This document shows positions 1-10,862 of a stretch of 64,000 bases of DNA, one piece after another; positions within the stretch are counted from its first letter, which is position 1, and each line of letters opens with the position of its first letter. The stretch is from Plectosphaerella cucumerina (taxonomy: Eukaryota; Ascomycota; Sordariomycetes; Glomerellales; Plectosphaerellaceae): NCBI GenBank assembly GCA_020746995.1, contig JAGPXD010000001.1, forward strand, positions 6,014,001 to 6,078,000, given 5' to 3'. The notes under the pieces are model-generated. The model ran no database searches. It was given only the letters and a program-made list of their open reading frames with translations, and was not told the DNA's origin. The position numbers and the translations under genes are program-made.

Positions 1-2
1 CC

Positions 3-692
3 GCTCGACCTGCCATCCCAGGCAATATATTGCAGCAGCGCCAAGATTTCCTCTGCCCAGTCGTCTGCGACCAGACATGGTGTTGTCTGATCGGCCAGAC
101 GTGCCAGGAGGCCAGCGCAGGCGACGCACCCTTTGAATGTGCCGACCCCCTGTTCGAGACGACAGAGTCAGCGTTCGCCCTTGGTCCCCTGGTGACGGCC
201 GTCGAATCCATCGTCTCGGAGAACAACGACTTCATCTCGAGCATCACGGCCGCGCTGTCGCTGACGTTGACATTCCCCTCCATCACCGTCTTGCCCGACC
301 CTCCGGAGGAGACGACCCCTTCTCAGAGACCAACGCCCACTGAGCCTTCTGTCCCGTCTACCACGACTATCCCTGAGACGGAGAGCACGCAGGAAGCGAC
401 ACCATCAACCGGTACACCCGATGTGACCAGCACGCAGCCAGCACCGTCCAGCACCGAGACTTCAGATGCGGACAGCACGGAGGAGACACCTTCGAGTCTC
501 GGGACGTCAGATGTCGAAAGCACCATAACGACCAGCACACGGAGTGGCTCGTCTATCTCTACCGGCGGAGGGTCGACGAGGTCCTTTGATCCCATTCCCA
601 CCTCGGCACTTCCGGCCGCTGCGCCCAAAGTCATCTCACCCTGGCAGCATGGAATTGCAGCTCTCGGAATGGTCATGGCCGTCGTTTGGTAG
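3..692 (+). CDS. Ser/Thr-rich GPI-anchored-type surface protein, 5' partial
   Basis: This is the 3' part of a gene that begins upstream of the window. The frame is already open at base 3 and ends at TAG 690-692, leaving about 229 residues. Near the start is a Cys-rich motif with spacing CPxxCxxxWCCxxGxxC. Next comes a stretch around LGPLVTAVESIVS, then about 100 residues of Thr/Ser/Pro/Glu typical of O-glycosylated wall stalks. The protein ends in a hydrophobic tail (GIAALGMVMAVVW) after a small-residue region, which fits a GPI-attachment signal. The signal peptide is not visible. Similar Cys-module plus Ser/Thr-stalk proteins are common on fungal cell surfaces; I do not recognise a named family. 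A cag at 33-35 could be a splice acceptor, so the most 5' codons are uncertain. Confidence 0.7.
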   Translation, partial: ARPAIPGNILQQRQDFLCPVVCDQTWCCLIGQTCQEASAGDAPFECADPLFETTESAFALGPLVTAVESIVSENNDFISSITAALSLTLTFPSITVLPDPPEETTPSQRPTPTEPSVPSTTTIPETESTQEATPSTGTPDVTSTQPAPSSTETSDADSTEETPSSLGTSDVESTITTSTRSGSSISTGGGSTRSFDPIPTSALPAAAPKVISPWQHGIAALGMVMAVVW

Positions 693-1049
693 GAGACCCG
701 CACGGATCTTAGGCATTGAGGCTTGACTGTTGAAGACGCTGGGTGGATGTCGATGTTTCATAGATTTGTAGTAAGCGTAGGGGAGTTGATGCTGGTCGGC
801 GAGACAGAGAGGATGTGACTGGAAGTTATGAAAGGCCGGAAGAAGAAATTTTAATCAGAGAGTGTCGAATGTAACACAACAGTCCTTTCCGAGATGTCGT
901 GTTACTGTACCTGATCATCTGGAGTCTGCCATGTATTTCGGAAGTCGTCCTATGTAAGACGGAGCCTCAACGACAGTCGGCTCTTACTCAAGATTGAATC
1001 AACCGGGTTCTGCCCAACTTAGACGCCACCTACAACACATGCTGAATAC
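693..1049. other. Intergenic, no gene seen
   Basis: This is a tail-to-tail spacer between the surface-protein gene and the minus-strand secreted-protein candidate. I see only short frames without coding character. It probably holds both 3' UTRs. Confidence 0.5.
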
Positions 1050-1377
1050 CTAATTGTAGGAGGATGCAGATATGCATGTGTAAGTGTTGTTCAAATCGCC
1101 GCTGGAAACCGAGTTGCTGGCACCTCCGGTGAGGATGATGTAGGGGACTGTCTGCGCGACAGCCACTGGCAACGCATGCCTCGAGGCAACCAGGCCCAGC
1201 AAAGAGGAGTTGGTTTCCCAAAACTTACTCACCATTGTCAAACATGCAATGGTCAGCCGAGTCATCCTCCCGAGCCACCGTCAAGCCCCTCGGCTCAACG
1301 GCCTGAAGCATAACGGTCAATACCACCCCAAGCCCTGTCAGCGCATCCAACTTCCAAAGCCTGCTTCCATGGCGAAC
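1050..1377 (-). CDS. Candidate small secreted protein; start codon unresolved
   Basis: Two segments join well. An open frame 1377-1233 is followed by a 67-base intron, 1232-1166 (donor GTGAGT, acceptor CCAG), and then exon 1165-1050 ending in TAG. The joined frame reads as a hydrophobic core (TGLGVVLTVMLQA), a hydrophilic mature part starting VEPRG, and a Ser/Asn-rich tail ending SASSYN. There are two Cys (one in DHCMFDN, one near the C-terminus) and one NxT sequon. This has the shape of a small secreted fungal protein. The only in-frame ATG is at 1311, inside the hydrophobic segment, and gives 64 residues with a weak signal. An ATG at 1346 lies one frame off, just before the hydrophobic segment. 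So there is either an unseen upstream exon or a start-proximal frameshift. No family is recognised. Confidence 0.42.
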
Positions 1378-2580
1378 TCAACGACGATCCCAATAAGAGA
1401 GAAGACCCAAATGCGACATGGAAACATGAGTCGCTTAGGTTCGAACCGACGATGGTTCCCCCCTGGTCGCTGATTTCTTCAACGACCACCATTGACTGCC
1501 AAGACCAAAGGGGGGTCTGATCGACACATCCGGGACATTTTTAGAGATGGCCGGCATTCTCCGCATCAAAAAAAGAAGTCGCGACGTCGCCATTTGCCCT
1601 TCTTTTCTCCGGACATGCCGGGCGGGGTGGAGAGGACATCGCTGGTGATGATGATCGGATGCTCTGCTCTGCTCTCTGCCTCGTTCTCCGTCGCGCCTAG
1701 ATTGCCCGTCGCGCGAGCCGAGTCAAAAAAATCATCGGATTGTTGCCCGTCTTATTGTTCACCAAAAGTGGAAGCCTGGCACGCGGCGCCACGCCGCCTG
1801 CATGCCAGCCACGCGGGTGGACGAACGGCCGGGACGTCATGGCATCAAGTCAGATGCATTCCCCGGACCCCCGCACGGAAGGCTTGGAAGGCGGGAAAAG
1901 CGCCCTCCTCGCCGTTTGGCTGGTTTCGAAGAGGAATTCATGACTCTCCGCGCATTCGTCGTGGGGGCTTGAAATGAGGGCTTGCGTAATGCCGGATGGT
2001 GTGCTGCCCCTCGAGTCAGGCATGAGCCCCTCTGCAGGGGTGGAAGTTGTAACATCGCCTCACACAGCCCGTCACTCTCATACTCGGGCCTCCCTTGGAG
2101 ACGTTGAGAGCGGGCGTCCGCGGGCGCGCAGACACACCGAGGCAGCGAACCAAGAGAAGTTGAGAATTAATTGTGAGCATTGTTTTTTCCTGGGCAGTCC
2201 AGGGGTCATTAACTGGAAGGAACCAACGCCGAACGGCTGGATATCTGGGTATACAACGTGGGAAATGCATGGATGAGGGAGGTGACCGCAAGCTGATGCA
2301 AATAACCCCTCTCCATCACAGAGCCAAATGTCCTCAGATGCGAGATCCGAAGACAAGGTGGCCCAAGACAGGAGGAAACCCTATTTATTTCCCGGGAAGT
2401 AGAAATGCCCTGGAGTCTCCCGGCGCGTGTGAAGCCGGGAGAGCGTCCCTTCTATGCCGACAGACGACCCATTACCGTGAAATGCAATCCAGACCTCATG
2501 TACGATTGGCGCAACGTGATGCGCGCCAAGAGAAACCTTTGTGCGACCGAGAACACTTCCACACCAGCAGCCACTTGCAC
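1378..2580. other. Intergenic, no convincing gene
   Basis: This 1.2 kb stretch lies between the secreted-protein candidate and the 3' end of the Kre9-like gene. Frames on both strands look random. A palindromic GGTTCGAACC near 1438 resembles a tRNA B box but has no cloverleaf around it. AG-rich and TATA-like patches occur around 2160-2260. Confidence 0.5.
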
Positions 2581-3419
2581 TTAGAGCATGAAGGCGGCAA
2601 CGGCCAGACCGCCGAGAACGGCGAAGATGCCGGTCTTGGCCTGGGCAGCGCCGCTGTCGCTGACGAGGACGGCGCTCGACTCGGCGGCGGGGACGGCCGA
2701 GGTGCTCGAGGCGGCGACGATGGCGACGGAGCTCGAGGTGACGGTGACCAGGGTGGGAACGGGGTAGGCGACGCTGCTGCTGGGAACAACGACGCTGGTG
2801 GTCTTGATGGCGCTGGAGGTCTCCTTGACGGAGGAGGTGGTCTCAACGGCAGAGGACGACTCCGAGGTGGTGGTGGGGACGGCGGAAGACAGGATGACGG
2901 TAGCGGTGCCGCTGGCAGTGGTGATGGTGACGGTGCTGGTGCCGGAAGAGGAGGAGTCGCCCTTGAGGATGTCGAAGGGAGGGGAGAACTGGTAGTTGTT
3001 GAAGGTGTCGGCAACGTCCTCAATGGTGATGCCGTACCAGTCGAAGCCGCCCTGGTCGGCGGGGACAGACCAGGCGTACTCGCCGAGGGAGTTGTCGAGG
3101 CCGTCTAGCGGGGGAAAGGGCGTGTTAGTCAAGGGAGCCAAAGTATTGGATGGGACAAGGGGGTTTCCTGCGTACCGACGATCCTCAGGAGAGGGGTCTG
3201 GAGGTTCTGCTCAGGGCCACCGATGAGGATCAGGTTGACCTTGGTGCTGGCGAACTGAGGAGCGACAGTCCACTTGATGTTGAGGGTGCTGCCGGCCTGG
3301 ACCTTCTGGTGCTCAGTGGGGCTGGTGACAGGGTCGAAGGCCGAGTTGGGGAGAGGCGCGCGCTCCTGGGCGAAGACGGCGGTGGCAAGAGCCAGAACGG
3401 CGGCGAAAGAGAACTGCAT
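2581..3419 (-). CDS. Kre9/Knh1-like, Ser/Thr-rich GPI-anchored cell wall protein
   Basis: Exons are 3419-3176 and 3104-2581, joined across a 71-base intron (donor GTACGC, acceptor CTAG), and encode 255 residues. Residues 1-18 (MQFSFAAVLALATAVFAQ) form a clear signal peptide. Residues about 30-115 match the N-terminal domain of the Kre9/Knh1 family (Ser-Thr-rich GPI-anchored membrane family), with features such as LNIKWTV, VNLILIGG and a DFDxYxI-like segment near FDWYGITI. Then comes a long Ser/Thr/Val-rich stalk and a hydrophobic C-terminus (FAVLGGLAVAAFML) typical of a GPI signal. Family members act at the cell surface, some in beta-1,6-glucan assembly; the exact role here cannot be read from sequence. 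Gene neighbours on this side are also surface proteins. Confidence 0.82.
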
Positions 3420-6400
3420 CTTGATGATGGTTTTTGGTGTTGAGGGTTTCGAGGGGTGGATCGTGGAAGTGCGGGAAAGGAGTGTAGGGGTTGTTGCGAA
3501 AAGGCGCGAGGGAATGTAGGAAGGTGCCGAAGGAGGGCTGGAAAGAGTGACTATATAGAGGGGGTGTAAAGGAGTGTCGGGCTGAGGAGCCAAAAAAGGG
3601 ACCAGAGGTGAGCCGTGAGACGCGGGTGTGCGGGCTGTGTCTTGACGAAGGGTGGTGAGGAGGAGAAGGGGAATAAGAACGGAAGAAGTCCAGGAGGGTC
3701 GGGGAGGCAGAGGAGTAGGTCAGCCCGAGTCGAGTCGGTCAGGGCGGCCCCGGGCAGCAGGCTGCGATGCGGGCCTTCTCAGGTACCTGCCCTGTGAGTG
3801 TGGGCTGTGCTTTGGGCGGCAGGTTAAGGTACTGGGCCCAGCACCAACTCTAGCGTGAGGGAGGGGCCCAGGAACATGGACCGACCTGTGCCAGTGCGCA
3901 AGAACCGCCCCCGGGTGCACCGCCAGTTCCTTGAGACTGGATGGACTGCACGGCCAAGGCAAGGGCGACGTCGCGGTGGACGGTGACGGTCCAGCCCCAG
4001 CCCATCCATCATCCATCCGTCTGGGCGTCCCCGTTTGTCCCGAACGCCTGGCATGGCATCTGCGCATTGGTACTCGCAAGGCGGTCATTCATCTCACGTT
4101 GCCGTCCAGTCACAAGTATCCCGTGTTCTGCGCAACAACAGGACGCCAGGAAAACGCCATCACGACAATGTCCAACATGACGGCAAAAATGGCAAGTGGC
4201 CAGACAGGAGGTGGTGCTAGTACAGGCTACTCACAGCACAATGTCAGTAGTCGGGAGCCTAGGGGCCAAGTATTTCCCGTTCAGGGGGAGCACGTCTAGC
4301 GGCGCATTTTAGTCGAGATTAACCCTCGAGCGCGACGGGTCATGATTGGCCAGAGCGCACTGAGCGACAGGGGCACCCTGCCAAGCTCCCAGATTGGTCG
4401 CAGCCGCTTTTTCCGTCTGAACAGGGCTGAGCAGTGAAGCAGTGCGTCCAGGCCAATCACAAGACTGTCGCGCACCCCACTTGACCTGCCAGACCGGGTC
4501 GCTCCTTCCCTGCCGCACCGCTCAGTGGGCATCGAGGCAGGAGGTCGTCAACCAGCTCAAAGCTACAAGGTCAGGTAGCGCCGACTCGTTAGTGCTTAGC
4601 ACTTCTGGAGCAAGCACGCCAGTGGCCGCAGGGGAAGCGCCATCCAGCCCCTGGGCCCCTCCCTTCCCTCGTCCCACCCACCCCGTGCAGCCCGTCGAGC
4701 ACTGGGATGCCCCCCCAAACCCGTTATTGAACCATCTCCACGCGGGCATGAGGATCGTCACCTCCATCACTTGCTAGCAAACGGTCCGGAATGCCCTGCA
4801 GCATCATCGCATCAAGCCCACACACCCGCATCCACATTATCAAAAAACCTCCGGCCCAGGGACTTGCGCTCGCACTCGTCGTGACGTCGTCGTCATTTGG
4901 CCGATGCTCCGGTCATCCTTCGCGCGCCCCTCACCTGCCGAAGTTGCCGTCTCGACTTCACCAAACTGCCTCACCGACACGTTCTTTGGTCTTAGACCGC
5001 GACACCAACACCTGTGTACCACGCCGCTACCACCTGTCGCGCCCCAGCACACCTGAACGCTGCCGCCGAACCGTCGCCGCGCTTCGGCTTCTAGGCTTTG
5101 CTCGTAGGGCAATCCACTGTCTCAGGAACGCGGCCCCCGCTGTCAGCGGATGGCCGGCCTAACTCCGTGTGCCGGTCTCTCACTTGTTGGAACTTTTGCG
5201 CTTGGCGGTCAGGTGCTAACAACCCATCCTGGGCCCTGCAAGCCAGCCCGGCACTGAGACCCTCGCCATGCAGTCAGCAGCTCTCGTGGCTTGGGCCCGT
5301 CTGCGGCTGGCTTCGAATGCCGTCCGACCAGGGTGTGAAAAAGAATAGACCAAGTACCCGGTACAAGCGACAATTGCTGGAAGGCACGCCCTATCGTGAG
5401 CAGCCCCTTCGATCGGTCTTGCGCTGAAACCATCACGGAGAACGGGCTCGGGCTGGCTGGTCTAGCAGCCTAGAGCGAGTCGAAAAGCCAGGACCGAGTC
5501 TGGTCCCAAAAGACCACTGCACGCAGCCCCTGACCTCCTCGCACCAATTTCCGAAGAAGGCCTTGATATTCTGGTTCGACGACGGAACGAAACGCATGCC
5601 GTCGGCCCGAAGCTGTCGTCACTTACACATGTTGCCTCATGCTTGACGGGGACGGCGACCCCGTCCAGCTCCAGCGTGCAAGCCTCTGTGCAAGCCTCTT
5701 CTGCGTGGTCATCAACGATGGGTCTGGGCAAAACGCAGATTCGATCGGTGTACTTGACCATCAAGCAAAAGTATCCCAGCAGGCAGGTATGCTCAGCCAG
5801 CCTCATCCGCACCACTGCCGAGGAGCTGGGGCTGAACAGCCCGAACGCCTGGGCTGATGGCCGATGATGGTGTGGAAGGTCCACCAACGAACCACCACCA
5901 CACCATTGGCAAAGTCCAGAGTCAACGGCCAAAGCCGAGGCGTTGACTCTGTTTGCGTTCGCCCGTCGGACATGGCAAACACGATGATATTGTGTCGCAT
6001 TTCTGCCATGTTTCCCTCGACAATTGGCCACCCGTCAACACCTTCGATGCACCTAGCCGCATGCTCACGACAGCAGCAGCCAGTCAAGAATGTCGTGACA
6101 CGTCTCCATCGGGGGATGGCGCCCCCTCCCCTGACTCGATGGCGCTACTTCGGACGCACCCTTTCGGCTGTGGCCTTGGAAGTGAGGAAAGGTGCATGAT
6201 CTCGCTGGCCGTTTGTCGTCCTCCACGATCACGACACCGCCGCAGCACTTTCAGCCCTACTCTCCGTTCCTCGCTCGATTGGGTCTCCACAGGCTCTGAC
6301 GCCGGCACACTGCAGCTCGTCAATCGGTGCCGAATGGGCGAGCCAAGCAACGTCAGCGGGACTTCTCGAAGGACGGTGTGTCGTCTCGTTAGTCTCGCCG

Positions 6401-7594
6401 GTGGTACAATATTGGATCCTGACTCCGGTCTGGGTTTCTGTGGGCTTCAAACACAGCGCTCGACCGGTCTCACCGTCTCACCAAGCTCGAGGCTGGCTGG
6501 GGTTCTTACGGATTACCCCTTTCGGACATGTATGTAAGTTGCGTAGCGGGCCACAAACCAGCGAGCTGCATCTCGCTGCATCTCCCCAAGAGAACTGGGT
6601 GGCTGTGGCTACAGCGGCTTCTCCGCGACCTGTGAGGAACCGTGGCTGAGCGCACTCAAAAGCATTTCCGGACCGACAGTCCTTGGCAGAGGGCATCTTC
6701 TGCAGTATGGAAGACGGCCATCAGGGGTCCCGGCGGACGATCAGGTCGGTCCGTCTCCGAGGCTGCTCCTGTGTTGAATTGATCTAGGGTTGCCATCCTG
6801 TGCTACAATGCTGACATCGGAGCTTCACATGATACAGGCACATGGGTCCAGCCCTGTCGTTTCACTTCACTGCCAAACAGCCACGTTGTGTCGAGGCTGC
6901 GCAAAAGCAATCCTGCTTCGACGTCGGAAGGCCTCGAGGAGTTTGTCTCGAGAGCTCCATCTCACAGTGGGTAGGATCCCCATCCGCGTCCCCTCCCACC
7001 GACTTGCGGCCCCTCTAGGCGTTGATCCCGGGTCTGCACGAGCCGTAGACGAGTCCGTGACTGCGTGATCTGGCCCATTAGAAATACGCTTAAAAAGGGT
7101 ACGGCCGAATTGTGTGTGCCGGTTACCCGTATCATGCAAGTGAGTCAAACTCCAGAAGAGATCGAGATGTTTGGCCACGATGCGACATCTCGATTTGGGT
7201 TCATTAATGAATCAGGAACCTGTAGATTGAGGGAGAATTGCCAGGCTTGACCGCATTTTTCTTCGCCCTACTTGCGACTCTGCAATGTGACAATCCTTCC
7301 CTGTCTGTCTCTCTGTTTTCGTAGTAAATAGCTGTAAAAGTCCGAGTGTTGGGCCAACCTCAGAGTCGAAAGGCGAGGCACTGCAAACAGATGCGCCTCA
7401 GCTGGAGAACCCAAGCCTCGCGAACGCCACCCGATTGGAAGATCGAGCCTTGCATCATCCCCCGCTGCCGATCGGTCCTTCCCCGAGGTGATAGGCAGCG
7501 CCATCGCTTGCAGCCGACGACCACCATCGGATACTGCGGCAACCTACAAACCACATACACAGCCGTCCTCTTCACATTCTAAGCGCTACCCATC
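3420..7594. other. 4.2 kb gene-sparse region
   Basis: No frame here shows a recognisable domain, signal peptide or convincing chain of exons. The longest frames are on the minus strand 6031-5462 and on the plus strand 4791-5162 and 5953-6537. They have skewed, Arg/Ser/Pro/His-rich composition typical of non-coding GC-rich DNA. The proximal few hundred bases at 3420-3700 should contain the promoter of the Kre9-like gene, and 7250-7594 that of the ABM-like gene. An unspliced or poorly conserved transcript cannot be excluded. Confidence 0.45.
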
Positions 7595-8374
7595 ATGGCA
7601 GAGGTCACAGAATTCATCACCTACACCCTCAAACACCCCGATGACGACTCCTCCGTCGCCTTCGACTCGGTCGTCTCAACCCTCACATCCCTCTCCGGCG
7701 TCACCGCAGTCCACCACGGCACCCGCATCGAAGATCCCGCCATCCACCTCATAATCGTTAGCTGGTCCTCCCACGATGCCTTCACAGACTTCGCCGCTTC
7801 AGAGTCCTACACCCCGTGGCTCGCGAACCTCAAGACCCTAGCCGCGAGCCCCGCCTTTTACCAGGCTCACCTCGACCGGTCACCCGCCCAGGTCCTCGAC
7901 GCCCCGTGCACCGAGATCATGGTCGCTTACGGCATCGAGAAGCCAGAGTTTACGGAGAACCTCAAGCTCTTCTCTGACAGGATGACTGAGGGCGGCAAGG
8001 CCGGTGCCTTGAAGGGGTGGCATGCCAGTTCCCAGGGCGAGGTCACGACGCCGATTGCGAGGGATGCTGGCGGGACGCCGGGCGACGCGGCGCTCCTGCT
8101 CATCGGGTGGGATTCAAAGGCCGCCCACGAAGCTGCCAAGGCTGCTCCGGGACGTAAGTTGGTTCCTGTCTAGTCGTCGAGTCTGAAAGCTTGACCATGG
8201 CAAGATTCTGCGCTATTGCTGACGCTATGACTTCTACCTTGCAGCTATTCGCGACAACATAGACCTACTGAGAAAGGCTGTTGACTCCGTCATCATGGTG
8301 AGTGACAGTACTTCTGAAGCAAGGTGCGCAAAACTGATACGCTGCAGTTCCATTCGATCCTGAAAAAGCAGTAA
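7595..8374 (+). CDS. Two-lobe ABM/dimeric alpha-beta-barrel-like protein
   Basis: Exons 7595-8153, 8245-8297 and 8348-8374 encode 212 residues. Introns start GTAAGT and GTGAGT and end GCAG and GCAG. The N-terminal half (EFITYTLK, LTSLSGVTAVHHGTRIEDP, IHLIIVSWSSHDAFTDFAAS) has the beta-alpha-beta pattern of antibiotic-biosynthesis-monooxygenase-like folds: an EF..Y strand, then a helix, then an I..V.W strand followed by a short helix. The C-terminal half repeats the pattern (CTEIMVAYGIEKPEF and ALLLIGWDSKAAHEAA), so the protein is probably an internally duplicated ferredoxin-like pair. It has no signal peptide and no cofactor motif. Many fungi carry such uncharacterised proteins. The fold is inferred from the pattern only; a catalytic role is not supported. 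Confidence 0.72.
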
Positions 8375-8896
8375 GGGATAGGCCGTCTCGCGCCACGGTG
8401 GCAGGCTCGGGGCAAGCTCGATGAGGCGTGTGCAGTGCATGCATGTCATGGATGCCGGGTGATCCCTATCGCAGTGCAAGTGCAGCACGTGAGATGGTGG
8501 CCGACGACGAGAAACACGAACGAGCACGATCAGGCAGATCGGTGGAAAACAAACAAATATTAAAAGAAAGTACCCTCTCTAGTGATCACTCCTGACTCGG
8601 TGTGTTCGCAGAGACACCATATTGGGTATCCCATTCCAATGTCCTCTTCCCGCCCCGGGAAGAGACAGCAAACTGTGCAAAAATCCTCATTTGCGCCATA
8701 GAATGAGAAGAAGAACCAGGCCGCCCGACGGCCTGTCACATTTGGTGCGGCCAAGACAACTATTGCTCGCGCAGACAAGTCTGGCAGCGACAGCGTGAGC
8801 CGACAAGTAGAAACCGAAGAAGCCCCTCCTCCACAGCAGAATAAGCCGAATCGAAACTAAAGAGATTCGTCAGTAGTTCATAAGTCGTCATCGTCT
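8375..8896. other. Tail-to-tail intergenic spacer
   Basis: These 522 bases lie between the converging ABM-like and KH-protein genes. No coding frame is supported. An A-rich stretch around 8550-8575 may belong to a polyadenylation region. Confidence 0.5.
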
Positions 8897-10481
8897 TTAG
8901 ACGCGGTGCTTTTCGGATTCTGTACGGGTCAGCTTGCGCTCTGGTGCGTGTCATATTCGGGTAGGAGCTTACCGAGGCGAGAGTAGAGCATGTACAGAGC
9001 CATGCGGTTCGTCTCGTCCGTTCCAGTGATGGTCACCAGGCGCTCATTGCTGTTGTCCTGAGGCTCGTTGATCTTGATGACGCTGCCACTGATCTGCCGG
9101 ATCTCGTTGATCTTCTGTCCACCCTTGCCGATAATAGCGCCAACCATGTCATTGGGAATGAAGATCTGCTGCGTGAGGGAGCCGGGCATGGCACCGCCCG
9201 CAGGGCCGCCGTGCATGGGCTGGGCGGGGTGCGCACCATGGGGCTGAGGCACGGGAGCGCCGGCGTGGGGAGGCATGTGAGCACCGCCCGCACCGCCGCC
9301 GCCGTAGCCGCCAGCCTGGCCGCCGTAGTGGACGGGGGCTGCGGGGTTGGGGTGCGCGGCGTGAGGAGCGCCGTAGGGCTGGGCAGCACCATAGGGAGCC
9401 GGTGGCATCTGGTGATGCTGGTGGTGTTGGCCCCGAGCATCGTGTCGTCTACCATAGTTCTCCCTGTTGCCGTAGTTGCCGGTGGTGGGCTGCGGGCAGT
9501 AGGGCACTACCTGCATACCGCCGGGGACGACGCCAGCCGGGCCGCCGCTGCGCGTGGCGTACGCCGAAGCAGCAGGGCCACCGAAGCGGTCGTTGAGCTG
9601 CTCGAGCAGCGTGCTGCCAACGTAGTAGGTGGCGATGTGAACCGCGTCGGCAACTCCCATGACAACGAGAGAGCGCTCGGTGGACATGGGCAGGCAGGAG
9701 TCGGAGGCGTTGAGTCGCGCGCCAGACGCCTCCTGGATCTCGCGAATGCGGGAGCCTCCCTTGCCGATGATGGAGCCGATCAGGATGTGGGGGATGAGAA
9801 GCCTGAGAGGATATGTCTTAGATTGTGCGCTCGAAGGCTCGGCCAGAGGCTCGTTGTTCAGGGTTCGGATGATGAGACCAAATGCCTGCGGGGTAAAAAA
9901 GTCAGCTGCTAGGCCCAGAGGTACAAAGTCGCACAAGCGATGAGGCGTCTTACCTTTGCTGCGGCATCGACGACACCGCTGACGGTGAGGATGCGCTCAA
10001 CAGCGCCCTTCTGGTAGTCGCTAACTGTGCACTTGGCACCAGAGAGCTTGCGGATGTTGGACACATTCTCTCCACCCTTGCCGATGATGGTCGCGGCCTC
10101 AGGGCTGGAGATGACGGCGCGGATGTGGATCCAGGCCGTCTCGTCGTGGGTAGCAGGGTTCGTGACGTCGGGCGTGGCCACCGAAGGGACGACGGCGGGA
10201 ACAGGCTTGGCGTCCTCGGAGGCGGCTGCGTCGTCGTCTTCCTCGGCCTTGGAGCCGTTGGTCTTTTCCTCAGCGGGAGGGGTCGTGGGCTTCGCAGCCT
10301 CGGCGAGGTCATCGTCGTCGGTGGGCTTCTCGGCCATGACGACCTCGTCGTCATTTTTCAGGATCTTATCCAGAGCGGGGCGCTTCGCATCTGGCTGATC
10401 GTTGCTGCGAGTGGGCGACGAGGTCTCCTCGAGGGGACGCTTGGCCGAGTTGGCAGGTTGGGTGGTGGGTGAAGCCGACAT
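8897..10481 (-). CDS. Triple-KH-domain RNA-binding protein (Pbp2/Hek2/Rnc1 type)
   Basis: Exons 10481-9954, 9885-8973 and 8919-8897 encode 487 residues ending SEKHRV. The N-terminal 110 residues are acidic and Pro/Thr-rich, with a short basic patch (SAKRPLEE, DAKRPALD). Three KH domains follow, each marked by its GxxG loop: IIGKGGENVSNIRKLSG near residues 133-150, IIGKGGSRIREIQEASG near 210-230, and IIGKGGQKINEIRQISG near 425-445. A Gly/Pro/His/Ala-rich linker of about 130 residues separates KH2 and KH3. This architecture matches yeast Pbp2/Hek2, fission yeast Rnc1 and animal PCBP proteins, which bind C-rich mRNA and control stability, localisation or telomeric chromatin. The target set here is unknown. 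Which of the yeast paralogs is the true ortholog is also unclear. Confidence 0.9.
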
Positions 10482-10848
10482 GATGGGCTGGATTGTTAAT
10501 TGTTCTTCACTGAAGGTTGATCTCCGGTCGGGTCTCGAGCGGATCTTGCAACAGCTTTGTATTGGCCTATCTACACCAGGGGAGTTTTCAAAGAAAACGG
10601 GCTGATGTAGTGGCGCGACTGGTGGAGGAGGCTCGGGAAGAGAGCCGATGCTGTTCGTGTAGTGGTATCAAAGATGGACAGGTCGGGAGGGAGGAGATCG
10701 TGGGCTCGAGGAGAGGTCGCGGTCAAGGCTGAGAGACGGGAGGTCGGGAATCAAGGGCGGGCGGACGGAGGTGTTGGGCCGGAGCGGAGCAGGACGGGCT
10801 TTGGAGGCAAGGGGCCTGGGCGCGCGAAGCTTCCGTGATGATGCGGTG

Positions 10849-10862
10849 TAGGTAGGTAGGTA
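10849..10862. repeat. TAGG microrepeat
   Basis: About three and a half tandem copies of TAGG sit in the divergent promoter region. It is too short to be telomere-derived. Confidence 0.6.

Noticed and set aside
1438..1490. GGTTCGAACC, resembling a tRNA B box
   Set aside because: The motif is palindromic and no T-stem, anticodon stem or acceptor stem can be paired around it on either strand.
2173..3108. 311-codon Gly/Asp-rich plus-strand frame
   Set aside because: Opposite strand of the Ser/Thr/Val-rich stalk of the Kre9-like gene; its glycine-rich sequence is a complement artefact.
5462..6031. 189-codon minus-strand frame in the gene-sparse block, with a GTAAGT donor inside
   Set aside because: No signal peptide, domain or matching downstream exon could be found. 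Composition is rich in Arg, Cys, Ser and Val, as expected for random GC-rich DNA.
10849..10862. TAGG repeat as an interstitial telomere relic
   Set aside because: The unit is TAGG, not TTAGGG, and only three to four copies exist.
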